From JAHDCC01 sp964551835 (GTDB lineage Bacteria > Actinomycetota > Acidimicrobiia > Acidimicrobiales > SZUA-35): a DNA stretch of 24,713 nucleotides. Below are positions 13,266 through 21,385 of the stretch, one piece after another (within the stretch, counting starts at the first letter, position 1; every line of letters starts with the position of its first letter). The notes beneath the pieces are model-generated. The model searched no databases and had not been told where the DNA came from. It saw only the letters and a program-made list of their open reading frames with translations. Where the stretch lies: positions 1 to 24,713 of the forward strand of contig CAZKEM010000053.1 of assembly GCA_964551835.1 (NCBI GenBank), written 5' to 3'. Position numbers and translations under genes: made by a program.

Positions 13266-14975
13266 GTGAGTAGCAGCGACTTCATCCGAGACAAAATTAG
13301 GTCCGATATCGAATCCTCAACGTTTGGGGGTCGAGTACACACCAGGTTTCCACCAGAACCGAACGGGTATCTCCACATTGGGCATGCCAAGTCGATTTGT
13401 TTGAACTTCTCTGTTGCCGACGAATTCGGCGGCAGCTGTAACCTTCGGTTCGATGACACGAACCCCGACGCCGAAGACAGCGACTTTGTTGACGCGATTG
13501 TAGAGGACTTGGCCTGGCTTGGGTTTGAACCAGACGGTGAAACGAAATACGCCTCTGACTATTTCGAACAGCTCTACGCCTGGGCTGAGGATCTGATTGG
13601 GAAAGGTCTCGCCTACGTCGACGACCAAGACGCCGAAACTATCTCTGCCAACCGAGGCGGTTTCACTACTCCTGGGGTTGACAGTCCTTGGCGCGACCGG
13701 TCGATCGAAGAAAACCTGGAACTCTTCTCAGGCATGCGTGCAGGTCAATATGACGACGGTGCAAGAGTGTTGCGGGCCAAGATCGATATGCAACACCCAA
13801 ACATGCATATGCGAGACCCTGTCCTCTACCGGATCAAAAGAACAGCCCATATTCGGACGGGTAACGACTGGGTCATCTACCCGACGTATGACTTTGCCCA
13901 CGGGCAAAGCGACGCAATTGAAGGGATCACGCACTCCCTTTGCACGCTCGAGTTCGACGATCACCGACCTCTCTACGATTGGATTCTCAACAACCTGGAC
14001 CTGCCTTATGAGAAACCGGAACAGACCGAATTCGCTCGGCTTAACCTGACCCATACGGTTATGTCGAAGCGGGTCTTTCGTCGGCTCGTCGATGACAACG
14101 CCGTCGATGGTTGGGATGATCCTCGGATGCCGACGCTTCGAGGTTTGCGTCGCCGTGGATACCCGGCAGCCGCAATACGGGAATTCATCGACCATATTGG
14201 GTTAGCTCGGGTTGACGGCACAAACGAGATCGAGCTTCTCGAGTCATTTGTTCGAACGAGTTTGAACAAGACGGCGCTGAGGCGGATGGCTGTTCTTGAC
14301 CCGATCAAAGTTGTCATTACGAACTGGCCTGACGGTGAGTCTGACATGCGTCAGGCTGCCAATAACCCCGAAGACGAAACAGCCGGCACACGTAGCGTTC
14401 CCTTCAGCGGAGAACTTTGGATCGAACGGGAAGACTTTTCGCTGGACCCGCCGCCTAAGTACTACCGGTTAACGATCGGGCGTGAAGTCCGGTTGCGGTC
14501 TGGGTACTTTATTACTGCTACCGACGTTGTGACCGACGACGAAGGCAACGTCGTCGAAGTGCATTGCACATACGACCCGGAAACCGCGGGCGGTCAGGCC
14601 CCAGATGGTCGAAAGGTCAAGGCTACAATCCACTGGGTGTCTGCCGAACACGCACTCGACGCCACCGTGCACTTATACGATCGCCTTCTTACCGAAGCGC
14701 TGCCCGGCAAAGACGGCGAAGACGTGCTGGCGTCGTTGAACCCAGCGTCCCGCAAAACGGTTTCAGCGAAACTCGAACCGATTCTTTCCGATGTTGCGCC
14801 GGGCCAAGTTGTACAGTTCGAACGGCTCGGATACTTTGCGGTTGATTTAGATGACCCAGCGGTCTTTCACCGTACCGTCGGTCTTCGTGACGAGTGGGCT
14901 CGAATTCAGAAGCGCCAGAATAGTCAGAACAAACAGAAGCAGCAGCAGAACAAAGGGCGAAAGCCCGTCAACTAG
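13266..14975 (+). CDS. glnS: Glutaminyl-tRNA synthetase
   Basis: The 569-residue class I synthetase charges tRNA-Gln with glutamine. It has RFPPEPNGYLHIGHAKS with HIGH at 37-40, GlnRS-specific LRFDDTNP, and DFAHGQSDAIEGITHSLCTLEF (in two blocks). A KMSKS counterpart VMSKR is at 265-269, followed by WDDPRMPTLRGLRRRGY. The C-terminal anticodon-binding beta-barrels are complete. The start is GTG 13266. The last ~20 residues form a Gln/Asn/Lys-rich tail that is not part of the usual fold. Most actinobacteria make Gln-tRNA through GluRS plus GatCAB, so a GlnRS is uncommon there. The stop overlaps the stop of the convergent gene at 14972 by 3 nt. Confidence 0.95.
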   Translation: MSSSDFIRDKIRSDIESSTFGGRVHTRFPPEPNGYLHIGHAKSICLNFSVADEFGGSCNLRFDDTNPDAEDSDFVDAIVEDLAWLGFEPDGETKYASDYFEQLYAWAEDLIGKGLAYVDDQDAETISANRGGFTTPGVDSPWRDRSIEENLELFSGMRAGQYDDGARVLRAKIDMQHPNMHMRDPVLYRIKRTAHIRTGNDWVIYPTYDFAHGQSDAIEGITHSLCTLEFDDHRPLYDWILNNLDLPYEKPEQTEFARLNLTHTVMSKRVFRRLVDDNAVDGWDDPRMPTLRGLRRRGYPAAAIREFIDHIGLARVDGTNEIELLESFVRTSLNKTALRRMAVLDPIKVVITNWPDGESDMRQAANNPEDETAGTRSVPFSGELWIEREDFSLDPPPKYYRLTIGREVRLRSGYFITATDVVTDDEGNVVEVHCTYDPETAGGQAPDGRKVKATIHWVSAEHALDATVHLYDRLLTEALPGKDGEDVLASLNPASRKTVSAKLEPILSDVAPGQVVQFERLGYFAVDLDDPAVFHRTVGLRDEWARIQKRQNSQNKQKQQQNKGRKPVN

Positions 14976-15634
14976 TCGACGGGCTGCGTGTCTTCGCCGC
15001 CATCGCTCACTGGTTCGTCGACCGCGTCTTGGGAGTCCGAATCGTCGTTAGATGAATCGCTGTCTTCTTCGTCGTCCTCGCGACCCGAATCGCTGTCTTC
15101 TTCGTCGTCGGATTGGCTCGTTGTGCCGCTGCCGTCATAGCCGTTAGGGCGAGTGGTGGTAGGCGCCTGCTTCTGCCAGGTCTGTTCCCTTGGGACTGTC
15201 CTTCGGCGGGTTGTTGGTGTCCTGATTGGTTGGTCCGGGTCGAGGCTTGCATCATCCAGCTGTACTTCGGGAGATGGTTCACCGACTGGCGCTTCGAGGT
15301 AAATTACCTCTGAGTTCGATTCCGGTGTCGACGTTATAGCGACGATGCAGTAAACGGACGCGCAAACCCCACAAAACACCAATAGGCCACCGACCAGAGG
15401 TGCGGTCCATGGGCGTCGGTTTGTTTCTGAATTGGGCTCAGGTTGTTCAGAGTTCACTGTGGATCCTCGCCAGCGCAGGACGTTGACTCCGAGAGAATCT
15501 ACATACGGTAGTTCCCGAGCCGCGTCAAGCGAGGGACCTCCAGCGAATTTGAAACTCGGCTGTTCGGAATTCGGTGAGCGGGTGTTAGTCGACGGGCGCT
15601 GGTAGGAGCTGAAGTTCCCCACTGGAACAGGCAC
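14972..15634 (-). CDS. Single-pass membrane protein with acidic Ser/Asp-rich tail, unknown function
   Basis: The open frame is 220 residues from GTG 15634. The first ~75 residues are polar and probably disordered, then one hydrophobic helix (about residues 78-102, LVGGLLVFCGVCASVYCIVAI). A Thr/Arg/Pro linker follows, and a strongly acidic tail built of repeated DDEEDSDS-like units; at DNA level CGCTGTCTTCTTCGTCGTC recurs at 15058 and 15093. No family was recognised. The start is doubtful because GTG 15634 lies inside a strong hairpin (15624-15657); GTG 15622 or later starts are possible. Convergent with glnS, with overlapping stops. Confidence 0.6.
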   Translation of the reverse strand: MPVPVGNFSSYQRPSTNTRSPNSEQPSFKFAGGPSLDAARELPYVDSLGVNVLRWRGSTVNSEQPEPNSETNRRPWTAPLVGGLLVFCGVCASVYCIVAITSTPESNSEVIYLEAPVGEPSPEVQLDDASLDPDQPIRTPTTRRRTVPREQTWQKQAPTTTRPNGYDGSGTTSQSDDEEDSDSGREDDEEDSDSSNDDSDSQDAVDEPVSDGGEDTQPVD

Positions 15635-15657
15635 CCGTTGGCTAAGGTGCCCGTTCC
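15624..15657 (-). terminator. Hairpin downstream of aceA
   Basis: GGAAC-A-GGCACC (15624-15635) pairs with GGTGCC-C-GTTCC (15646-15657): 11 pairs, one mismatch and a 10-nt loop. It begins 25 nt beyond the aceA stop. No T-run follows on the reverse strand, so termination is plausible but not certain. It also covers the GTG proposed as start of the 14972-15634 gene. Confidence 0.5.
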
Positions 15658-15682
15658 GGCTTTGGTGGAGGGGGTGCTGACG

Positions 15683-17278
15683 TTAGAACTGGTTCATCGT
15701 GTTGTTTTCACCGGCGGCTCGAAGAGCGTTTCCACCGGAGAAGTATGATTTGTGGTCGTCTCCGATATTCGATCCGGCCATGTCTTGGTGTTTAACCGAG
15801 GCCAACGATTGCCGGATCTCGGTTCGTTGAACCCCAGTAACATAGGCCAACATTGCATCGTCGCCGAAGTAGTTTTTTGCTAACTCATCGGTAGACAACG
15901 CCGCCGTGTGGTACGTGGGAAGCGTTATGAGGTGATGGAAGATGCCGGCCTCTTTGGCGCCGTTCGCTTGGAACGATCGGATTCTTCGGTCAGCCTCTAA
16001 ACCAAGGTCGGTATGATCGTAGGCCGAGCTCATCAGATCGGCCTGATCGTAGGCCGCTACGTCTTGGCCTGCTTCGACCATTGACTCGTAAACTTGCTGG
16101 CGAAAGTTCAGGGTCCAGTTGAACGATGGACTGTTGTTGTACACCAGCTTGGCGTGAGGAACGACTGCACGAATACGGTCCATCATCCCCGCGATTTGTT
16201 TTACGTGCGGTTTCTCGGTTTCAATCCACAATAAGTCGGCACCGTTTTGCAAGGACGTGATGCAGTCAAGGACTACCCGGTCGACGTTGCTTTCAGGCTT
16301 GAACTTGAACAGGCCATTAGGCAGGCGAGCGGCTTTGACTAGCTGGCCGTCCTGGTTGATGAGGAAGTCGCCGGCGTCGGATTGGTCTAGCGATGTCACG
16401 GGTTCGCCGTCGACGAAAGCCGTGTACTGACTTGCTAAATCGTTCTCCGATGTCGATACAGGAATCTTTTGGGTGAGTCCCGCTCCGAGCGAATCGGTAC
16501 GGGCCACAATGACCCCGTCCTCAACGCCGAGTTCTAAGAAGGCGTGGCGAACTGCCTTAAGTTTGGCGATGAAGTCTTCGTGGGGAACCGTCACCTTGCC
16601 GTCTTGGTGTCCACATTGTTTGGCGTCTGAGACCTGGTTCTCGATTTGGATACACGCCGCACCTGCTTCGATCATTTTTTTCGCCAACAGGTAGGTGGCT
16701 TCTTCGTTTCCGAACCCGGCATCGATATCAGCGATAATCGGGACGATATGGGTTTCGAATTCGTCGATTTCCTGAATGGCAGCTGCGGTTGTCGCCTTGT
16801 CACCGGAGGCTTTGGCCGCGTCCAGTGCTTCGTACAGTTCTCGAAGTTCTCGAGCGTCTGCTTGGCGTAGGAATGTATAGAGCTCTTCGATGAGTGCTGG
16901 CACGGCCGTCTTTTCGTGCATCGACTGGTCTGGAAGCGGCCCGAATTCGGATCGCATCGCTGCCACCATCCAGCCCGAAAGGTACAGATACCGTCGCTTT
17001 GTGGAACCGAAGTGTTTCTTGATCGAGATCATCTTTTGCTGGCCGATGAAGCCGTGCCAACAACCGAGTGATTGGGTGTACTGGTTCGGATTCTGGTCGT
17101 AGGCAGCCATATCTTCGCGCATGATTTTGGCGGTATATCGAGCGATGTCCAAGCCTGTCTGGAACCGATTCTGGATCCGCATTCGTGCGACGTTTTCTGG
17201 ATCGATGCCCGATGTAACGTATGTCTGATCGGGGAGCTTCGCCTCGATTGCTTTGATTTCTGATTCGTAGATACTCAT
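15683..17278 (-). CDS. aceA: Isocitrate lyase
   Basis: It cleaves isocitrate to glyoxylate and succinate, the first step of the glyoxylate shunt. The 531-residue product matches the length and signature of the long Pseudomonas-type subfamily. The catalytic loop is DAKQCGHQDGKVTVP, with Cys222 in KQCGH where the short E. coli/mycobacterial type has KKCGH. Metal and substrate motifs ADIDAGFGN, CIQIENQ, VARTDSLGAGL, WIETEKP and YNNSPSFNW are intact. ATG 17278 is preceded by AGGAG, which overlaps the glcB stop region; the gap between the genes is 9 nt, so the two are translated from one mRNA. Confidence 0.97.
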   Translation of the reverse strand: MSIYESEIKAIEAKLPDQTYVTSGIDPENVARMRIQNRFQTGLDIARYTAKIMREDMAAYDQNPNQYTQSLGCWHGFIGQQKMISIKKHFGSTKRRYLYLSGWMVAAMRSEFGPLPDQSMHEKTAVPALIEELYTFLRQADARELRELYEALDAAKASGDKATTAAAIQEIDEFETHIVPIIADIDAGFGNEEATYLLAKKMIEAGAACIQIENQVSDAKQCGHQDGKVTVPHEDFIAKLKAVRHAFLELGVEDGVIVARTDSLGAGLTQKIPVSTSENDLASQYTAFVDGEPVTSLDQSDAGDFLINQDGQLVKAARLPNGLFKFKPESNVDRVVLDCITSLQNGADLLWIETEKPHVKQIAGMMDRIRAVVPHAKLVYNNSPSFNWTLNFRQQVYESMVEAGQDVAAYDQADLMSSAYDHTDLGLEADRRIRSFQANGAKEAGIFHHLITLPTYHTAALSTDELAKNYFGDDAMLAYVTGVQRTEIRQSLASVKHQDMAGSNIGDDHKSYFSGGNALRAAGENNTMNQF

Positions 17279-17287
17279 TGTTTGCTC

Positions 17288-19495
17288 CTAGTGCTGCGTG
17301 GCAGGTGATGGATGGGTTGGGACGGACGTTGACTTGGTCATAGCTCGGTAGCGATGAAGGACAGCCTCGGTGTACCCGTTGGGTTGGCTGGTTCCGTAGA
17401 AGATCAGATCGCGGGCTGCGTTAAAGGCAAGACTTCGATCGAAGTCGTTCGACATCGGTTGATACCCGGCATCGTCTCCGTTCTGTTCGTCAACGATGAC
17501 GGCCATTTCTTCGAGGACGGTCTGAACTTGGGTGGGCGTACAGACTTGATGAGTAAGCCAGTTAGCAACGTGTTGGCTTGAGATCCGCAGCGTGGCTCGG
17601 TCTTCCATTAATCCGATGTTGTCGATATCGGGCACCTTGGAACAACCAATGCCGGACTGGACCCACCGGACGACGTAGCCCAGAATGCCCTGAATGTTGT
17701 TTTCGAGTTCGTCTTGTATTTCGGCGGAGCTAAGGCGGAATCCAGGCTTCAAAAGCGGCACCGTCAGGATGTCTTCGAGATCGGCTTGGCTTCGATTGGT
17801 TAGTTCGGCGTGGAGGGCTCCGACATCGATCTCGTGATAGTGGAGGGCGTGTAGAACAGCGGCGGTCGGTGAGGGAACCCATGCTGTCGTGGCCCCCGAC
17901 CGTGGATGTCCACCTTTGGTGCGTAGCATCTCGCCCATCTCATCTGGTTTGGCCCACATGCCCTTGCCGATTTGGGCCCGGCCTCCGAAACCGGTCGCCA
18001 GTCCGACGTCAACGTTGCGACGTTCATATGCAGCAATCCATGGTTCGGATTTCATAGCGTTCTTTCGCACGAACGGCCCGGCCAACATCGAGGTGTGGAT
18101 CTCGTCTCCGGTCCGGTCTAAGAATCCGGTATTGATGAATGCGACTCGAGTGCGAGCTTCGTAAACACATCTGGCCAAGTTGACGGTGGTTCGTCGTTCC
18201 TCGTCCATGATCCCGAGCTTGATGGTGTCGGGTTCTAGGTTGAGTATCGATTCGATCCGACTGAACATAGTGTTTGTGAATGCAACTTCGGCGGGTCCGT
18301 GGAGCTTTGGCTTGACGATGTAGATGCTTCCTTCTCGGCTATTGCGATGGGCGCCAGCATTGCTCACATCGATCGAGCCGATAAGCGCTGTAACGACGCC
18401 GTCGACGATGCCTTCGGGCACCGGTTCCCCATTTTCGGTTGTAATCATTTCGGTATACATCGATGGGCCGACGTTACGAACGAACAGGAGACTACGTCCC
18501 GGTACGAGGTAGGGTCCGCCGGACTTCGAGATGAATTCACGATCGGGATTGAGCGTTCGAATCACCAACTGTTGGTCTTTTGTGAACGTCGTTTCGAGGT
18601 CGCCCTTCATTAAGCCGAGCCAGTTTCGATAGACCCCAATTTTGTCTTCGGCGTCGATGGCGGCAACCGAGTCTTCACAGTCCGCAATGGTGGTGACTGC
18701 CGCCTCGATCACAACATCGTCGATGCCTGCAGAGTCCGCACGGCCGATATCACCTTGCCGATCGATTTTCAGTTCAACGTGAAGTCCATTGTTGCGTAGC
18801 AGAACCGACGTTGGATGCTCTTTGCTGCCGTTGAAACCAACGAACTGATCGCTGTGGCTCAGGAGCGATCGTTTGCCATCGGTATTGGTAGCGATAAGAC
18901 TTTGGCCCGTAATTTCGTAGCTTTTTACGCCGGCGTGTGAGTATTGGCTGAGCGGGAATGTGGCGTCGAGAAACCGGCGAACATAGTTGACGACTTCCTT
19001 TGCTCTCTCAGGATTGTGTCTTTGGAGGTCGCCTGGAGTTGGGGCCGAAAGGGCGTTCGTGCCATAGAGGGCATCGTACAAACTACCCCATCGAGCGTTA
19101 GCGGCGTTGAGGGCGAACCGGGCGTTCTGGACTGGGACGACGAGCTGGGGTCCGGCGATGGTGGCGACCTCTGCGTCGACGTTGGTGGTCGAAATCGTGA
19201 ACGGGTCTGGGTCGGCCAACACATATCCGATGTCGCTGAGAAACCGTCGATAGTCTCGGTGGTCGGTTTCGGCGTAGTCATTACCTTCGTGCCATTGATC
19301 TATTTTGGATTGCATGTCCTGTCTGGTGTCGAGAAGTGACCGGTTGGTCTCACACAGTTCGGCGAGTAACTGTTGGACGCCGTTCCAAAAGGCGTCCTCG
19401 TCTAAATCGACGTGAGGGAGGACTTCGTTTGAGATGAAGTCCTCGAGAAGTTGGTCGATAACGAAGGTTTGATTGTGTTGTCGTGTTGCAGGCAT
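17288..19495 (-). CDS. glcB: Malate synthase G
   Basis: It condenses glyoxylate with acetyl-CoA to malate, completing the shunt with AceA. ATG 19495 gives 735 residues, the usual size of isoform G; the frame is open to 19558, but those residues are not family-like, and GGAGGT lies 11 nt before 19495. Characteristic blocks in order are TRWGSLYDALYG-like (NARWGSLYDALYG), FVGFNGSKEHPTSVLLRNNGLH (two blocks), IYIVKPKLHGPAEVAFTN, LGIMDEERRTTVNL and FINTGFLDRTGDEIHTSM, with the Arg, Glu and Asp active-site residues retained. It is the first gene of glcB-aceA and is divergent from the RamB-like regulator, which probably controls it. Confidence 0.96.
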   Translation of the reverse strand: MPATRQHNQTFVIDQLLEDFISNEVLPHVDLDEDAFWNGVQQLLAELCETNRSLLDTRQDMQSKIDQWHEGNDYAETDHRDYRRFLSDIGYVLADPDPFTISTTNVDAEVATIAGPQLVVPVQNARFALNAANARWGSLYDALYGTNALSAPTPGDLQRHNPERAKEVVNYVRRFLDATFPLSQYSHAGVKSYEITGQSLIATNTDGKRSLLSHSDQFVGFNGSKEHPTSVLLRNNGLHVELKIDRQGDIGRADSAGIDDVVIEAAVTTIADCEDSVAAIDAEDKIGVYRNWLGLMKGDLETTFTKDQQLVIRTLNPDREFISKSGGPYLVPGRSLLFVRNVGPSMYTEMITTENGEPVPEGIVDGVVTALIGSIDVSNAGAHRNSREGSIYIVKPKLHGPAEVAFTNTMFSRIESILNLEPDTIKLGIMDEERRTTVNLARCVYEARTRVAFINTGFLDRTGDEIHTSMLAGPFVRKNAMKSEPWIAAYERRNVDVGLATGFGGRAQIGKGMWAKPDEMGEMLRTKGGHPRSGATTAWVPSPTAAVLHALHYHEIDVGALHAELTNRSQADLEDILTVPLLKPGFRLSSAEIQDELENNIQGILGYVVRWVQSGIGCSKVPDIDNIGLMEDRATLRISSQHVANWLTHQVCTPTQVQTVLEEMAVIVDEQNGDDAGYQPMSNDFDRSLAFNAARDLIFYGTSQPNGYTEAVLHRYRAMTKSTSVPTHPSPATQH

Positions 19496-19580
19496 AACTG
19501 GCGTCGACCTCCATCGGTGCTGAGGCCCATCGTCTGGACCCGTTCTGTGTGGTAACATCGTAAATCAGAAAGGGAGTCTA

Positions 19581-19652
19581 ATGTCACAACGAAAAGTTCA
19601 CTCAGTGAACTTCACACATAGGCGAAGTAAACCCCAGGTCAGCGATGGATGA
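19581..19652 (+). CDS. Possible 23-codon upstream ORF before the RamB-like gene
   Basis: ATG 19581 follows AAGGGAG (4-nt spacing) and opens a short frame (MSQRKVHSVNF...) ending at TGA 19650-19652. It overlaps the first codons of the regulator gene in another frame. The ribosome-binding site is better than that of the regulator itself (AGG, 6 nt before ATG 19645). It may couple or attenuate regulator translation. The palindrome at 19594-19612 lies inside it. Confidence 0.35.
   Translation: MSQRKVHSVNFTHRRSKPQVSDG
19594..19612. promoter_or_regulatory. Perfect 19-bp palindrome, probable operator of the glyoxylate genes
   Basis: AAGTTCACT-C-AGTGAACTT has 9-bp arms and a single-base centre, between the divergent glcB and RamB-like genes. 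A further half-site-like AACTTCAC overlaps its right end. The A-A-G-T-T start of the arm recalls the A/T-rich edges of reported RamB sites, but the match is loose. Position supports control of glcB-aceA and autoregulation. Confidence 0.6.
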
Positions 19653-21228
19653 ACTACCGTCGCTTAGTCGCAGGACACACCTTTTGGGTACAAAGATCAG
19701 GAATCTGAGGAAACGCCATCATCTGACGATGAGAGATCTCTCGGTTCGTTGTGTGCAAGTCAATTCTGAGGCTGCTCCCTCGGTCTCCTATATTTCGATG
19801 ATCGAAAATGGGAAACGTAGTCCTAGCGAAGCAACGCTTCGAGTCATGGCTGAAGTGTTCCAGAAGGACATTTCGTGGTTCTTCGATCACGCTAACGAGC
19901 AGCCGGAGGCCCCAGCTCCGGCCAAGAAAGAGTCCGGAGGAATTAGCGGAATAGCGTTGGAACCAGGTTTCCTCTTTTCTAAAGAGCACCTGCAAATAGC
20001 GCTGCCCGAAATGTTGCTTCAGACCGGTACAACCGGACGACAGTTTGCCCACCTACTGATTCGTGCCCACCAAGAAACGAATCGAAACCGGTTTCCTGAT
20101 CTCGAACGGGCAGCTGAAGAGATCGGTAAGAAACGGTTTCCGATTTCGCTCGAGGACATCCTAGATATTTGTAAAAATCTAGGTCTCGTAATCGAATGGT
20201 TTGATCGCCCTCCCGACGACGTGGTCGACGAGACAGGCATGCAAGTCAAGACGGCCGTGAGGTCATTCTTGGAAGAGCCGAATGTTATTTATGTTAACTC
20301 GTTGATGCGGAACCATCCTGATCGACTCAAGTACGACCTGGCAACGCATATCGGCAACCGTGTTCTGCACTACCAGACCGGGCCGGTGACCTTAAACGCC
20401 GCGGGCCACGGCTTGTTAGAAGACATACGAGAAGACGGTCACGACCCTGCCCGATCTATGTCGATCGATTCGCAGGAAATCCTACGAGCGTGGCAAAACT
20501 TCGAGTGCAGTTTTTTTGCGGGAGCCTTGTTGTGTCCTAAGGTTCCGTTCCGTCAATATTTAGATCGGCACGCTTACTCGAGTAGCGCCGGTGATATCGG
20601 GGCGTCGCAATCAATCATGATGCGGCGAATGACCTCGGTTGCCCGGTACCCGGCCTGGCACTACTTCGATGCGTATCCACCGGGGAAGTTGAAAGCGATC
20701 TACCGCGGGAACGGCATCCCACTTCCGCTCGGCAGCATGCGGCTAACCGAGGACGCCTGCCAGCATTGGGGCATATTTAAACTGTTGACTACGGGTGCAA
20801 ACGGTCCACGGGCCCAAATTTCGGTAATGAAGGTGGGTGAGAGTCACAGAATATACGCCAGCGAATCAGTGGGAGTGAAGGACCTAGCTGGCAATCGGCA
20901 TATTCTTTGTGCAGGCGTAGATCTTAACCCCGCGCTCGACAATCAAGGTCTCGATTCGGCGGATATAGCGGGTACGTTAGCTGAAGCATGCGCCCGTAAC
21001 GGCGGTGAGGCGCCAACTCCCGTCGGCCTAAAACGGCCTCTTCGAAGCGTCGCCAAGATTCTCAATATCGGTTGGATCGAGACCGGCATCGAAGCCCCAA
21101 CGGTTCTAACCTGTCAGCGGAGCTCAACGTGTCCTCGGAAACCGAGTTGTGCCGGATACGAACGAGGGCGGTCGTCGCCAATCGACATCAACTGTATCCG
21201 CCAACAAATCGTCGACGAGGCTACATAG
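19645..21228 (+). CDS. RamB-like transcriptional regulator (XRE HTH + degenerate IrrE-like domain)
   Basis: The 527-residue product has an XRE helix-turn-helix at about residues 14-76 (GTKIRNLRKRHHLTMRDLS...SYISMIENGKRSPS). A central ImmA/IrrE-like (DUF955) region follows, in which the zinc motif HExxH is replaced by THIGN (234-238), so no peptidase activity is expected. The C-terminal DUF2083-type region ends in a cysteine cluster (C490, C496, C502, C517). RamB of corynebacteria and mycobacteria has this architecture and controls aceA, aceB and acetate genes; here it is divergent from glcB-aceA, strongly suggesting the same job. The Cys cluster could bind a metal or Fe-S centre (inference). 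The start ATG 19645 has a weak ribosome-binding site. Confidence 0.88.
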   Translation: MDELPSLSRRTHLLGTKIRNLRKRHHLTMRDLSVRCVQVNSEAAPSVSYISMIENGKRSPSEATLRVMAEVFQKDISWFFDHANEQPEAPAPAKKESGGISGIALEPGFLFSKEHLQIALPEMLLQTGTTGRQFAHLLIRAHQETNRNRFPDLERAAEEIGKKRFPISLEDILDICKNLGLVIEWFDRPPDDVVDETGMQVKTAVRSFLEEPNVIYVNSLMRNHPDRLKYDLATHIGNRVLHYQTGPVTLNAAGHGLLEDIREDGHDPARSMSIDSQEILRAWQNFECSFFAGALLCPKVPFRQYLDRHAYSSSAGDIGASQSIMMRRMTSVARYPAWHYFDAYPPGKLKAIYRGNGIPLPLGSMRLTEDACQHWGIFKLLTTGANGPRAQISVMKVGESHRIYASESVGVKDLAGNRHILCAGVDLNPALDNQGLDSADIAGTLAEACARNGGEAPTPVGLKRPLRSVAKILNIGWIETGIEAPTVLTCQRSSTCPRKPSCAGYERGRSSPIDINCIRQQIVDEAT

Positions 21229-21272
21229 CCGCCAAACCAGCCGAGCCCGTGGGCCCTTGCCGCCGTTGGGCC

Positions 21273-21290
21273 CGACCAGATACCTGGTCG
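21273..21290 (+). terminator. Small hairpin after the RamB-like gene
   Basis: CGACCAG-ATAC-CTGGTCG is a perfect 7-bp stem with a 4-nt loop, 44 nt after the stop. No T-run follows, so it is a weak terminator candidate. The rest of 21229-21349 shows no gene. Confidence 0.35.
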
Positions 21291-21349
21291 TAACAGTTCA
21301 TCAGGATTGAGTGTTCGACACTGAATCGGCGACGTCAAGGTTTCCGATA

Positions 21350-21378
21350 TTTCAGCGATCGCTCAACTAACATATACT
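21350..21378 (+). promoter_or_regulatory. Promoter of the DUF2236 gene, leaderless
   Basis: TATACT (21373-21378) is a near-consensus -10, and TTTCAG (21350-21355) is a weak -35 with a 17-nt spacer. Transcription would start about 7 nt later, at 21385-21386, coinciding with the GTG start. There is no Shine-Dalgarno. Confidence 0.55.
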
Positions 21379-21385
21379 GATCCGG

